Below, one piece after another: positions 18,877 to 28,187 of a DNA stretch of 64,000 bases. Positions within the stretch are counted from its first letter, which is position 1, and the number at the start of each line of letters is the position of its first letter. The notes below the pieces were generated by a model. It had not been told where the DNA came from, ran no database searches, and saw only the letters and a program-made list of their open reading frames with translations. This stretch comes from Niabella sp. (lineage in GTDB: Bacteria; Bacteroidota; Bacteroidia; Chitinophagales; Chitinophagaceae): contig JAGIAT010000006.1 in assembly GCA_017744715.1 (NCBI GenBank), positions 248,001 through 312,000 of the forward strand, in the 5' to 3' direction. Made by a program: the position numbers and the translations under genes.

Positions 18877-21498
18877 ATGCAACTAAAAAAAATAACTTCA
18901 ACCCTCCTGGCAGCTTTTGTTTTAGCAACAGCGCAAGCCCAGGATTACAGGCAGTATCCCATGTGGAATAGTACGCTGCCTATGGAGCAACGGGTAAACG
19001 ACCTGGTAGGCCGGCTCACACTGGAAGAAAAAGTGGCACAGATGCTGAATGCGGCGCCGGCTGTTCCCCGCTTGGGGATACCGGCCTACGAATGGTGGAA
19101 TGAGATATTGCATGGAGTAGCGCGCACGCCTTACAAGACAACCGTTTACCCGCAGGCCATTGGCATGGCGGCCACCTGGGACACAGCCGCTTTGAAGCAG
19201 ATGGCTTTTTATTCGGCACTGGAAGGCAGAGCCATCCATAACCTTGCTGTTAAAGAAGGAAAAACCGGCGAGCGCTATAAGGGATTAACCTACTGGACAC
19301 CCAATATCAATATTTTCCGGGATCCCCGTTGGGGACGCGGACAGGAAACGTATGGTGAAGACCCGTTTCTGACAGGAAGGCTGGGGGCCTCGTTTGTGCG
19401 CGGTTTGCAGGGCAATGATCCCCAATACCTGCTGGCAGCGGCCTGTGCCAAGCACTATGCGGTGCACAGCGGCCCCGAGGAATCGCGGCATACCGATAAT
19501 TTTAATCCAACGCCCTATGACCTTTGGGATACCTACCTGCCTGCGTTTAAAGAACTGGTGGTCAATGCCAGGGTAGCCGGTGTGATGTGTGCGTATAACG
19601 CCGTATACAAACAACCCTGTTGCGGCAGCGACCTGCTGATGAGCGACATTCTTCGCAATCAATGGCATTTCACCGGCTATGTAACCAGCGATTGTGGCGG
19701 CATCGATGACTTTGTAAAAAGACATAAGACCCATAATTCAAATGCAGACGCATCAGCAGATGCCGTAATGCATGGTACCGATGTGGAATGTGGCAACAGC
19801 GTGTACCGCTCGTTGGTAGATGCGGTAAAAACAGGATTGATCGCTGAAAAACAGATTGATGTTTCTATAAAAAGGCTGTTTACCATCCGGTACCGGTTGG
19901 GGATGTTTGATCCTGCAGATAAAGTACCCTACGGGCAATTGCCCATGACTACCCTCGAGGCACCGGAGCACAAAGCCCTTTCCTTAAAAATGGCAAGGGA
20001 GTCGATCGTACTGTTAAAGAATACAGGTGTACTGCCCCTTAGTAAAAAATTAAAACAGGTGGCGGTCATAGGGCCCAATGCAGATAACCGGATTGCCTTA
20101 CTGGGAAACTATAATGGCTTCCCGAGCCGCATCGTTTCTATATTGGAAGGCATTCAGGAAAAGCTGGGGCCGGAAGTGCAGGTAACCTACCAGCCGGCTA
20201 TAGGTTATACATCCGATACCTTGTTTGTGCCGGATACCAATGACGCCGGCTTTTTTAACCATAACGGACAGCCGGGCTTCCACGCTCAGTACTTTAATAA
20301 TGAAAACCTGGATGGCGCACCTGTTTATTCAGCGCAATTTGCGGGTATCAACCGTTTCTTTCCCCAGGGGCAACCGCCGGCGCCGGGGGTTGCTGCCGAT
20401 CATTATGCTGCCAGGTTTACCGGTAGTTTTAAGGCAACTGCAGACAGCGTACTGCTCTTCCAGGCAGAAGGGGATGACGGGTACCGGCTTTTTATAAATG
20501 ATAGCCTGGTGCTTAATGCATGGAAGGGTAACCTGGGGGTGCGGAATTTAAAATGGAACGTGCAAAAAGATCAAACATACAACATCGTGCTGGAATACCG
20601 TCAGCATGAAGACGGAGCCTTTATACGGCTGCAAAAAGGAACCTATAAAAAAGCAAACATACAGTCCATTGCGGCTAGCGTGGCATCGGCAGATGCGATC
20701 ATCTATGCAGGCGGTATTTCACCAGAGCTGGAAGGGGAGCAGATGTGGGTAAATGCAAAAGGATTCAGCGGTGGCGACCGTACCTCCATTATGTTACCCG
20801 AAGTGCAGACGGAACTGTTGAAACAGTTGAAGGCAACTGGTAAACCGGTGGTATTTGTGATGCTTACCGGCAGCGCCATTGCCATTCCCTGGGAGCAAAA
20901 AGAACTTCCGGCCATCCTGAACGCCTGGTATGGCGGGCAAAGCGCCGGTACGGCCATTGCCGATGTGTTGTTTGGCGATTACAATCCTTCCGGCCGTTTG
21001 CCGATTACTTTCTATAAAGATGACGCATCGCTTCCTGATTTTAAACAATACGATATGACGGGCAGAACCTACCGGTATTACAATAAAGAAGTATTGTATC
21101 CCTTCGGCTGGGGATTGAGTTACGCCCGTTTTAAGTATACCCGTTTAAAGATACCGGCGAATATTGCAAAGGGTAAACAGGTGCCTGTATCGGTTTGGGT
21201 AACCAATACCGGTAACCGGGACGGAGAAGAAGTGGTGCAGCTGTACCTGTCCTATACCGGTATAAAAGGCAAAGCACCGCTAAGAGCGCTGAAGGGCTTT
21301 CAGCGGATCACATTGAAAAAGGGCGCAGGCATGGAAGTAAAATTCCTGTTGAAACCGGAAGACCTGGAACTGATCAGTGAAGCCGGTAAACGGTATACAC
21401 CCGCGGGCCGCTTAACCATCAGTGTAGGCGGGGGACAGCCGGTGCCATCACTCGCAGGCACACCCGATTTTGTGCAGCAAACAATCACCGTGCAATAA
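18877..21498 (+). CDS. GH3 beta-glycosidase with PA14 insert
   Basis: A secreted 873-residue enzyme (signal peptide MQLKKITSTLLAAFVLATAQAQ). The N-terminal TIM barrel carries the retaining nucleophile D272 in YVTSDCGGIDDF, the form seen in GH3 beta-xylosidase/arabinosidase-type enzymes. Other GH3 signatures are WWNEILHGVAR, ETYGEDPFLTGRLG, AKHYAVHSGPE and KHYA-type substrate contacts. The alpha/beta sandwich domain is interrupted at residues ~465-588 by a PA14 module (GFHAQYFNNENLDG to HEDGAFIRLQKG), which in other GH3 enzymes shapes the active-site rim and may bind sugar. The FN3-like domain closes the protein. Likely activity is release of terminal beta-xylose or beta-glucose. Confidence 0.92.
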   Translation: MQLKKITSTLLAAFVLATAQAQDYRQYPMWNSTLPMEQRVNDLVGRLTLEEKVAQMLNAAPAVPRLGIPAYEWWNEILHGVARTPYKTTVYPQAIGMAATWDTAALKQMAFYSALEGRAIHNLAVKEGKTGERYKGLTYWTPNINIFRDPRWGRGQETYGEDPFLTGRLGASFVRGLQGNDPQYLLAAACAKHYAVHSGPEESRHTDNFNPTPYDLWDTYLPAFKELVVNARVAGVMCAYNAVYKQPCCGSDLLMSDILRNQWHFTGYVTSDCGGIDDFVKRHKTHNSNADASADAVMHGTDVECGNSVYRSLVDAVKTGLIAEKQIDVSIKRLFTIRYRLGMFDPADKVPYGQLPMTTLEAPEHKALSLKMARESIVLLKNTGVLPLSKKLKQVAVIGPNADNRIALLGNYNGFPSRIVSILEGIQEKLGPEVQVTYQPAIGYTSDTLFVPDTNDAGFFNHNGQPGFHAQYFNNENLDGAPVYSAQFAGINRFFPQGQPPAPGVAADHYAARFTGSFKATADSVLLFQAEGDDGYRLFINDSLVLNAWKGNLGVRNLKWNVQKDQTYNIVLEYRQHEDGAFIRLQKGTYKKANIQSIAASVASADAIIYAGGISPELEGEQMWVNAKGFSGGDRTSIMLPEVQTELLKQLKATGKPVVFVMLTGSAIAIPWEQKELPAILNAWYGGQSAGTAIADVLFGDYNPSGRLPITFYKDDASLPDFKQYDMTGRTYRYYNKEVLYPFGWGLSYARFKYTRLKIPANIAKGKQVPVSVWVTNTGNRDGEEVVQLYLSYTGIKGKAPLRALKGFQRITLKKGAGMEVKFLLKPEDLELISEAGKRYTPAGRLTISVGGGQPVPSLAGTPDFVQQTITVQ

Positions 21499-21500
21499 TT

Positions 21501-21568
21501 GCTCTGTGAGACATTTTGTAACGCTCTGTGATATTTTGTAACGCTCTGTGAGACATTTTGTCTCACAG
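21501..21568. repeat. Three tandem GCTCTGTGA...TTTTGT units, the last ending in a hairpin
   Basis: Units start at 21501, 21523 and 21543 (22, 20 and 26 bases). Each begins GCTCTGTGA and continues to ATTTTGT. The third carries a perfect inverted repeat, CTGTGAGAC (21546-21554), ATTTT, GTCTCACAG (21560-21568). This lies between the GH3 stop and the next start codon, only 12 bases before the ATG at 21581, so it could act as a GH3 terminator-like structure or cover the start of the next gene. Confidence 0.8.
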
Positions 21569-21580
21569 TAAAACACACAT

Positions 21581-23908
21581 ATGATTCGTAACTTCTTTAT
21601 TTTATCTTTTTTGCTCACAGGCCTCGGCAGCTTGCTTTGTCAAACCGCCGGTGCACAGGATTTCAACGCGGTGGATCGTTGGCTGAAACCGCTCAACGGA
21701 CATATCCGGATCAGCATCAAAAAATACGATGGTACAACCCTTATCGAAGAACAGGTGGCTACACAGGAGCAACCCAAACTGCCCGGTGGATGGCAGGTAG
21801 CGTTACAGGCGCAGCCGGTGAAAGCAATACCGGGCGCGTTGGATATTACCGCTGTTTTTACCTTAACCAAGGGAACATCAAAAGCAACCGCCGTAAATGT
21901 AGACATGGACTTCAGCGGCTGGAGCCGGGATAACTATGTGCTGGTGCCGGCCATTCTATACAATGGCAACCGCTATCATTCCATAGGGAATGGTTATAAC
22001 CCGGACTATCCGAAGGAGATGTATTATAATCCCCAGGTACCTTTAACGATCTCCAATAACCCGCGGTTGTCTGTAGAACCGGGAACCGCATCATTAGTGG
22101 AACTGCAAACAGGCAATGCGGCCACGCCGGCGATGTGTTTTTATGCACCGGCCATACAAAAAAGTTTCATGGTTCTTACAGATCAGCGGTCAGCATTCGG
22201 CAATCATGGACTTACGATTGCCGAAAACGCAACCCAGGACCAATGCCGCTTTTCAATTACGGCGCCGGCCATGCGCCGGCAGGCACCGGGTTTTGGCGAC
22301 TTTCATCCCAGCGGGGATAAGGCGCCCGACTGGAAGGCCGGTGACCAGCTTTCATTGCACTTCAGGGTATATACCATACAGGCAACCAGTATCCCGGACC
22401 TGCTGACGGCATTTATGAAACACCGCAAAGATATCACGGGTCCTAACCAGCCGCGCAACTGGCTGCCGATGAGTTATTATACCGGGCTTGCCACCACCAT
22501 TACCAGCAATAATTTCCGGGAGTTTCCGGTGGGCAGCTACTATCTTCCCGAAAACAGTAAAGATTTCCAGCTCGGCTGGGTAAGCGGTATGATGAATACC
22601 TATCCGATGCTGGCATTGAACAATGCAAAGGAGCGCGACCGGGTAACTCAGGAACTGGATTTTGTGGTGCATAAGCTCCAGGGCAGCAGTGGTTATTTTT
22701 ACGGAGGCATCACTGCTGAAGGCAAGATCCGGCCGGAAAAGATGAACCCGGCATTTCCGGAAGTACAGGCCATGGTCCGCAAAAATGCAGACGCCCTGGT
22801 ATGGCTGCTCAAACACCTGATGTTGCTGAAGGCCCAGGGTTATGGTGCGGCCATCAAACCGGAATGGGAAACTGCGGCCAAAAAACTGGCGGCCGCCTTT
22901 GCCCGTACCTGGAAACAGGAGGGCCAATTCGGGCAGTACATTGCGCCGGCCACCGGCAAGATCGCCGTATACAATTCCACTGCCGGGGCCATTGTGCCGG
23001 CCGGACTGGCCATTGCATCAGATTATTTTAAAAAACCGGAATGGCTGCAGGTTGCCAAAGCATCCGCAGCATATTATTACCAGCGGGATGTGTTAAAACA
23101 GGGGCTTACCGGTGGCGATTGCGGAGATATTTCCATGGACGCCAATTCGGAATCGGCCTTTGGTTTTCTCGAATCCTTAATGGCGGTGTATCAATATACC
23201 GGCGATAAAAGCTGGTTAAAAAAAGCAGAAGTGCAGGCGGCCCTCTGTGCTACCTGGACGATCTCTTATGACCCGGTTTTCCCTGCAGGCAGTCAGATCG
23301 GTAAACTGGGCAGCAAGATGGCCGGCGCGGTATGGGCCAGTATTCAGAACAAACATGCCGCACCGGGTATTTGCACGGCTTCGGGTGATTATCTGTTCAA
23401 ACTCTTCCGGGCCAGCGGTAATGCGCTTTATGCGGATCTGATCCGGGATATCCAGCATGCCCAGGCAGAGGCGGTGAACATTCCGCCGGATCACAACACC
23501 ACCAATAACCTCGTGGGCAGCAGTATGGAACGCATTCAGCCCAGCGATGCAGAAGGAAAAGGCAGCATCGGCAATTATATCAATACAAGAAATGCATGGA
23601 CGGAAACCAACGGGGCTTTAATGGCCATCGAGTTGCCGGGTATTTATGTACAGCCCGATAAAAAAATGATGCGGGTATTTGATCATGTGGAGGCACGGAT
23701 CGTGAATGCCAATAAAACCGGCATTACACTGGCTGTAAAAAACAATACCCGTTATGATGCGTCCGTATCCGTGTTTGCCGAAAACAGTACACAGGCGCAA
23801 AAACCGTTGTCTTATACGGCGTTTACCAACTGGCCAAAGATCGCGGTAGCATCCGGAGCAGAAGTGCTGGTACAGGTAACCCCCGGTGGAAAGCTGCATC
23901 TTCATTAG
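21581..23908 (+). CDS. Secreted protein of unknown family, probable alpha/alpha-toroid glycosidase
   Basis: 775 residues with a signal peptide (MIRNFFILSFLLTGLGSLLCQTAGA). Residues ~30-290 are beta-rich (a likely N-terminal sandwich); residues ~300-690 contain repeated helical hairpins with aromatic and acidic residues. Examples are DFQLGWVSGMMNTYPMLAL, GGDCGDISMDANSESAFGFL and NTRNAWTETNGALMAIELPG. This is the look of six-hairpin glycosidases, but I cannot match a numbered family or name catalytic residues. It is in line with the GH3 gene upstream and GH110 downstream, and is bracketed by short repeats on both sides (21501-21568 and 23929-24004). Alternative possibilities are a lyase or a non-enzymatic binding protein. 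Confidence 0.6.
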   Translation: MIRNFFILSFLLTGLGSLLCQTAGAQDFNAVDRWLKPLNGHIRISIKKYDGTTLIEEQVATQEQPKLPGGWQVALQAQPVKAIPGALDITAVFTLTKGTSKATAVNVDMDFSGWSRDNYVLVPAILYNGNRYHSIGNGYNPDYPKEMYYNPQVPLTISNNPRLSVEPGTASLVELQTGNAATPAMCFYAPAIQKSFMVLTDQRSAFGNHGLTIAENATQDQCRFSITAPAMRRQAPGFGDFHPSGDKAPDWKAGDQLSLHFRVYTIQATSIPDLLTAFMKHRKDITGPNQPRNWLPMSYYTGLATTITSNNFREFPVGSYYLPENSKDFQLGWVSGMMNTYPMLALNNAKERDRVTQELDFVVHKLQGSSGYFYGGITAEGKIRPEKMNPAFPEVQAMVRKNADALVWLLKHLMLLKAQGYGAAIKPEWETAAKKLAAAFARTWKQEGQFGQYIAPATGKIAVYNSTAGAIVPAGLAIASDYFKKPEWLQVAKASAAYYYQRDVLKQGLTGGDCGDISMDANSESAFGFLESLMAVYQYTGDKSWLKKAEVQAALCATWTISYDPVFPAGSQIGKLGSKMAGAVWASIQNKHAAPGICTASGDYLFKLFRASGNALYADLIRDIQHAQAEAVNIPPDHNTTNNLVGSSMERIQPSDAEGKGSIGNYINTRNAWTETNGALMAIELPGIYVQPDKKMMRVFDHVEARIVNANKTGITLAVKNNTRYDASVSVFAENSTQAQKPLSYTAFTNWPKIAVASGAEVLVQVTPGGKLHLH

Positions 23909-23928
23909 CACCACCCGTCCCCAAAACT

Positions 23929-24004
23929 TCTCACCCCAAACATTTCACTTCTCACTAACAACATCTCACTAACAACTTCTCACTTTCAACATCTCACCTC
24001 TCAC
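23929..24004. repeat. Heptamer-periodic TCTCAC repeat
   Basis: TCTCAC begins at 23929, 23950, 23964, 23978, 23992 and 23999, with TTTCAC at 23943. Every spacing is a multiple of seven (14, 7, 14, 14, 14, 7). Between them AACAACA/AACAACT heptamers alternate. This fills most of the 99-bp gap before the GH110 start codon. It resembles short tandemly repeated heptamers of slipped-strand origin. Confidence 0.85.
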
Positions 24005-24007
24005 CCC

Positions 24008-25846
24008 ATGATCTCAAAACAACATAACAAACCGATCACAGTTCCCCGCAGTTGGCTGTTGTTGCTATGTCTGTGTTGCTATACCATTTTAGGAGCCCAG
24101 GTTCCGGTAGTGATCCGGGCGGTGGATTACGGTGTAAAAGCAGGCAGCTATAAAAACGCAGCACCGGCACTGCAGCGGGCCATCGCGGCCTGCCGCAAAC
24201 ACCCGGCGGCAATTTTAAAGTTGCCGGCAGGACGCATCGATATTTGGCCGGAAGGAGCACCCAAACGGGAGCTATACATTTCCAATAGCACGGAACCCGA
24301 TACGCTGAGTAAAGTAAAAAACATAGCCTTCCTGGTGGACGGCGCCCGCAACATCACCATCGATGGCAATAACTGTCTCATCATGCTGCATGGCAAGATG
24401 GTGTCCTTTGCTGTATTGGGGAGCAGCAATATCCGCATAAAAAATATCCGCTTCGATTATGAGCGCCCAACGATGTCCGAGCTTACCATCAGCGCCCTGG
24501 ATGAAAAGTCAGTAACCGTCCGTTTTCATCCGGATTCCCGTTTTAACGTTGCCAATGGCAGGTTGGAACTTTCGGGTGAAGGATGGAAGACCGAACGGTA
24601 TCATACTATTTTATTTGATCCGGTTAAAGATCGCCTGCATTACAGTGATCTGAAGCCCTTGCTGCAGGCCGTTGCCCGGCAAACAGGTCCGCTTACCGTT
24701 GTTTTTGAAGGCGATTTTAAAAAGCGGCCGTATCAGACGGGCGATGTGTTAACCATCCGCGATCCCTACAGGGATAATTGCGGAGGACTGATCGCGCAAA
24801 GTAAAAATGTGGTACTGCAGGATGTACGGCTACATTATATGCATGGACTAGGCGTCGTGTCGCAGTTCTCTGAAAACATTACCCTGCACAAGGTAACGGT
24901 AGCACCCAGGCCGGAAAGCGGACGTATCATTGCGGCCTTTGCCGATTGTTTTCACTTCTCCGGCTGCCGGGGAAAAATAATGATAGACAGTTGTCTTACT
25001 TCAGGAGCACACGATGACCCGGTAAACGTGCACGGTACCCATCTTCAGATCACGGGTATCAGCAAACAGCAGAAGCTTACCGTCCGGTTCATGCATCCCC
25101 AAACATATGGATTCCCGGCGTTCTTCGCAGGCGACAGTATCGTTTTCATCAATCCGCAAACGCTTTTGCCGGTTGCGCGGGCGGTACTGCAATCAGCAGT
25201 AATGATCAACAAGCGGGAGATGGAACTGCAACTAAGCGGTACGTTACCTTCGGGTGTTACCACAGAGCTGTGTATTGAAAACCGCACCTGGACACCGGAG
25301 GTCGTCATCCGCAACAGCCGGTTCGAACGTACCAATACAAGAGGCCTGTTGATCACAACCCCGCGCAGGGTGCTGATTGAGGGCAATGTATTCCATCATA
25401 CAGGGATGTTTCCCATCCTGATCGCCGATGATGCCAGCAGCTGGTTCGAGTCGGGCGCGGTGCAGGATGTAACCATCCGGAACAACCGTTTTGACGGATG
25501 CGGATACAATAGCGGAAGTGGTGCCATTGCTATAGCCCCCGAAAATCACCTGCGGATGGCGGGAAGCTATGTACACCGGAATATCCGGATCGAAAACAAT
25601 CAGTTCCATACGCCGGAGGGCAAACTGCTCCAGGCACGTAGTGTGGATGGGCTGCTGTTTGCAGGGAATAAGATAACGGGGAACCTGGCAGATAAAGAGC
25701 GGTTAAAAATACCGGTGTCGTTATCGGATTGTACCAATGTGCGCATCAGCAATAACAGCATACCCGGTGTAACAGGATCGGTCATAGAACTGTGGGGCAT
25801 GACAGAAAAAGACATTCAAACAGATTGGAAACTTCACTTCAAATAA
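24008..25846 (+). CDS. GH110 alpha-1,3-galactosidase (right-handed beta-helix)
   Basis: 612 residues. After an export signal (WLLLLCLCCYTILGAQ, residues ~16-31) the sequence follows the GH110 pattern: VDYGVKAGSYKNAAPALQRA, a GRIDIWPEGAPKRELYISN segment, NITIDGNNCLIMLHGKMVSF, IRFDYERPTMSE and then beta-helix coils. The acidic pair D336-D337 in SGAHDDPVNVHGTH corresponds to the conserved DD of the catalytic site. GH110 enzymes remove terminal alpha-1,3-linked galactose with inversion, for example from blood-group-B-like or linear alpha-galactosyl epitopes. The GH95-like gene follows after 14 bp, so the two are very likely co-transcribed. Family placement is from motif recall; substrate breadth is unknown. 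Confidence 0.83.
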   Translation: MISKQHNKPITVPRSWLLLLCLCCYTILGAQVPVVIRAVDYGVKAGSYKNAAPALQRAIAACRKHPAAILKLPAGRIDIWPEGAPKRELYISNSTEPDTLSKVKNIAFLVDGARNITIDGNNCLIMLHGKMVSFAVLGSSNIRIKNIRFDYERPTMSELTISALDEKSVTVRFHPDSRFNVANGRLELSGEGWKTERYHTILFDPVKDRLHYSDLKPLLQAVARQTGPLTVVFEGDFKKRPYQTGDVLTIRDPYRDNCGGLIAQSKNVVLQDVRLHYMHGLGVVSQFSENITLHKVTVAPRPESGRIIAAFADCFHFSGCRGKIMIDSCLTSGAHDDPVNVHGTHLQITGISKQQKLTVRFMHPQTYGFPAFFAGDSIVFINPQTLLPVARAVLQSAVMINKREMELQLSGTLPSGVTTELCIENRTWTPEVVIRNSRFERTNTRGLLITTPRRVLIEGNVFHHTGMFPILIADDASSWFESGAVQDVTIRNNRFDGCGYNSGSGAIAIAPENHLRMAGSYVHRNIRIENNQFHTPEGKLLQARSVDGLLFAGNKITGNLADKERLKIPVSLSDCTNVRISNNSIPGVTGSVIELWGMTEKDIQTDWKLHFK

Positions 25847-25860
25847 TAAAACGGCTGCAA

Positions 25861-28098
25861 ATGAAAAAAATCCTCCTGCCGCTTTTTTTGCTGTTTGTAA
25901 TGGCCGCAGCAGCCCAGGTAAACCCGGCAAGGGAAATAATAAGCCATTACCGGAATGTATTTAATGCTCCGCCGGCCAAAACGCCATCAACGGTTGCAGT
26001 GGATGCCCCGCTGCTGGGCAGTGGCTATACAGCTGCTGCAATGGCAGGGCCGCCCGAGGCACAATATTATTACCTGGCCCGTAATGATTTCTGGCGGCTT
26101 AAGTCGGGCTTTAATGAATCCTATCCGGCGGTGTTGGGAAGGCTCGGTATCTGTTTCCCTGCGTTAGAGGGCGCAGCATACCGTGTGGAGCAGGACCTGT
26201 ACACGGCAACAACACAGGCTTCATTTACAAAAAATGCAACAGCGGCACAGCTGCATTCGCTCTTGTCTGCTGCGGGAGATCTGTTGCTGATCACAGTTAC
26301 AAACACCGGTACCACGGTATTGGATGGTAGTGTAAAGCTGGAACTGCCGGGCAAAAACCAGTTTCAGGTAAACCCGCCCCTCGAAAATAAATTTGAGGAT
26401 GTGGCACAAAAAGGAACCGATAAAACCGGTGCAATGTGGATTGAAAGAGGCTTTATAAAAGATGTGGACCAGCCCACAAAAGCTGTGGCGGCCTGTAAGC
26501 TGATCGGGCAGGATAAGCAAACTCTTTCCGTATTGCCCGGGCAAACCATGTACCTGGTTTGCGCCTTTTCAGGTAATTTTAAAAGCAAGGATCCGCTCTC
26601 CTCCGCATTGCAGAAGGTGCATACATTTACGATCGCTGCTTTTAAAAAGGAAGCAGCGCAGCACCGGGCCTGGTGGAGTGATTACTGGAACAGGAGTTTT
26701 GTAGATATTGGTGACTCGGTAACAGAGCATCAGTATTATCGCTCGCTTTACAACATGGCAGCCTGCAGCCGTGATCCCCGTTTTCCGCCCGGTATCTTTG
26801 GAAGCTGGGTTACCAAAGAAATTCCTGCCTGGAATGGCGATTATCATCTGAATTACAATTACAGTGCACCCTTTTATGCACTTTATGGGGCCAACCGGCT
26901 GGAACAGGCGCGGCCCTATGAGGCACCGTTGCTGGATTTTATAAAGAGAGGCCGTTACTACGCAAAGAAAATTACCGGGATTGAAGGGGGCATACTCTAC
27001 CCGGTGGGCATCGGACCCATGGGGATTGAAACCACCCGGAGAAATAAATTGATGGAACAATACCGCTCCAACTATATTAAAAGCGGGGAGGCCGAAGACG
27101 AAGGTTTGTTTTTCGGACAAAAAAGCAATGCGGCGTATGGTGCGGTTAATTTGAGCATGCAGTTCTATCGCACTTTTGACAAGGCATTTGCCCGGCGCAC
27201 GTATCCCTATATGAAGGCGGTGGCTGTATTCTGGGAACGGTATCTGAAAAAAGACGGCAGCCGGTACATCATTGTAAACGACGCTATTCATGAAGGAACC
27301 ATCGGTACAATGAACCCGGTACTATCCCTGGGTTTGGTTCCCATGGTGCTGAAAACGGCCATCGATATGAGTACGCTGTTGGGGGTTGATCAAACATTGC
27401 GCAAGGGCTGGCAGGGAAAGGCCGACAGCCTGGCCGGCTATACACTGCAGGAACGGGACGGCAAAATGGTTTTCCGGTATAGTGAAAAAGGTACTGCATG
27501 GTGGGGCGATAATACCCTGGGTATCCAGCATATTTACCCGGCGGGAGCCATCGGTTTAAACAGCGATCCCGGTTTACTGAAGGTAGCACATAACACGATC
27601 GATGTCATGCGGCGTTGGAAAGACTTTAATGGTTCCAACAGCTTTTTCCCTGCGGCCGTGCGGGTAGGCTGTAATGCAGACACCATCCTGAAGGAGCTCC
27701 GGGTCTATAGTTTACATACTTACCCCAATGGCTTTCAGCTAAACAATCCCCATGGTATTGAAAATTGCAGTACGGTTCCCAATACCATCAACGAAATGCT
27801 GTGTATGGGACACCAGGGCATATTGCGCGTGTTTGCGGTATGGCCGCGCAACCAGGATGCGGCCTTTACAAATATCCGGAGCGAAGGGGCCTTCCTTGTT
27901 TCATCGGTTATTGAAAATAAAGAAGTACAATATGTAAAAATATACAGTGAGCAAGGCCGAACGTTAACCCTGCAAAATCCATGGCCCGGTAAAGACCTGC
28001 TCATCCGGAGTAATAAAAGGCCCGGCTTCCGGCGATCCGGAAACCAGATCATCATACCTACATCAAAAGGAGAAACCCTTTCCATTGTATCAATATGA
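25861..28098 (+). CDS. GH95-like six-hairpin secreted protein
   Basis: 745 residues from ATG 25861, chosen over an in-frame ATG at 25792 that lies inside the GH110 gene. It gives a typical signal peptide (MKKILLPLFLLFVMAAAAQ). Residues ~25-270 are a beta-sandwich with GGHxG-like openings replaced by DAPLLGSGYTAAAMAGPPE. Residues ~280-640 are an (alpha/alpha) toroid with WWSDYWNRSFVDIGD and IPAWNGDYHLNYNYSAPFYALYG. The C-terminal sandwich ends MLCMGHQGILRVFAVWP, as in GH95 proteins. It is clearly of the GH95 clan type but differs much from the standard GH95 next door at 28188. It is probably an exo-glycosidase; the sugar is unknown. Confidence 0.68.
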   Translation: MKKILLPLFLLFVMAAAAQVNPAREIISHYRNVFNAPPAKTPSTVAVDAPLLGSGYTAAAMAGPPEAQYYYLARNDFWRLKSGFNESYPAVLGRLGICFPALEGAAYRVEQDLYTATTQASFTKNATAAQLHSLLSAAGDLLLITVTNTGTTVLDGSVKLELPGKNQFQVNPPLENKFEDVAQKGTDKTGAMWIERGFIKDVDQPTKAVAACKLIGQDKQTLSVLPGQTMYLVCAFSGNFKSKDPLSSALQKVHTFTIAAFKKEAAQHRAWWSDYWNRSFVDIGDSVTEHQYYRSLYNMAACSRDPRFPPGIFGSWVTKEIPAWNGDYHLNYNYSAPFYALYGANRLEQARPYEAPLLDFIKRGRYYAKKITGIEGGILYPVGIGPMGIETTRRNKLMEQYRSNYIKSGEAEDEGLFFGQKSNAAYGAVNLSMQFYRTFDKAFARRTYPYMKAVAVFWERYLKKDGSRYIIVNDAIHEGTIGTMNPVLSLGLVPMVLKTAIDMSTLLGVDQTLRKGWQGKADSLAGYTLQERDGKMVFRYSEKGTAWWGDNTLGIQHIYPAGAIGLNSDPGLLKVAHNTIDVMRRWKDFNGSNSFFPAAVRVGCNADTILKELRVYSLHTYPNGFQLNNPHGIENCSTVPNTINEMLCMGHQGILRVFAVWPRNQDAAFTNIRSEGAFLVSSVIENKEVQYVKIYSEQGRTLTLQNPWPGKDLLIRSNKRPGFRRSGNQIIIPTSKGETLSIVSI

Positions 28099-28187
28099 TC
28101 CGGATCCTCGATGTTCCCCGTGTCTCCAGGTACCCAAAAGAACAGAATACAATAAAACCAATGCAATAAAAAATAGTAATATTGGGC

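Noticed and set aside
23929-24004. Regular repeats considered as a CRISPR array
   Set aside because: Units are heptamers with no 24-40-bp repeats or unique spacers, and no cas genes are present.
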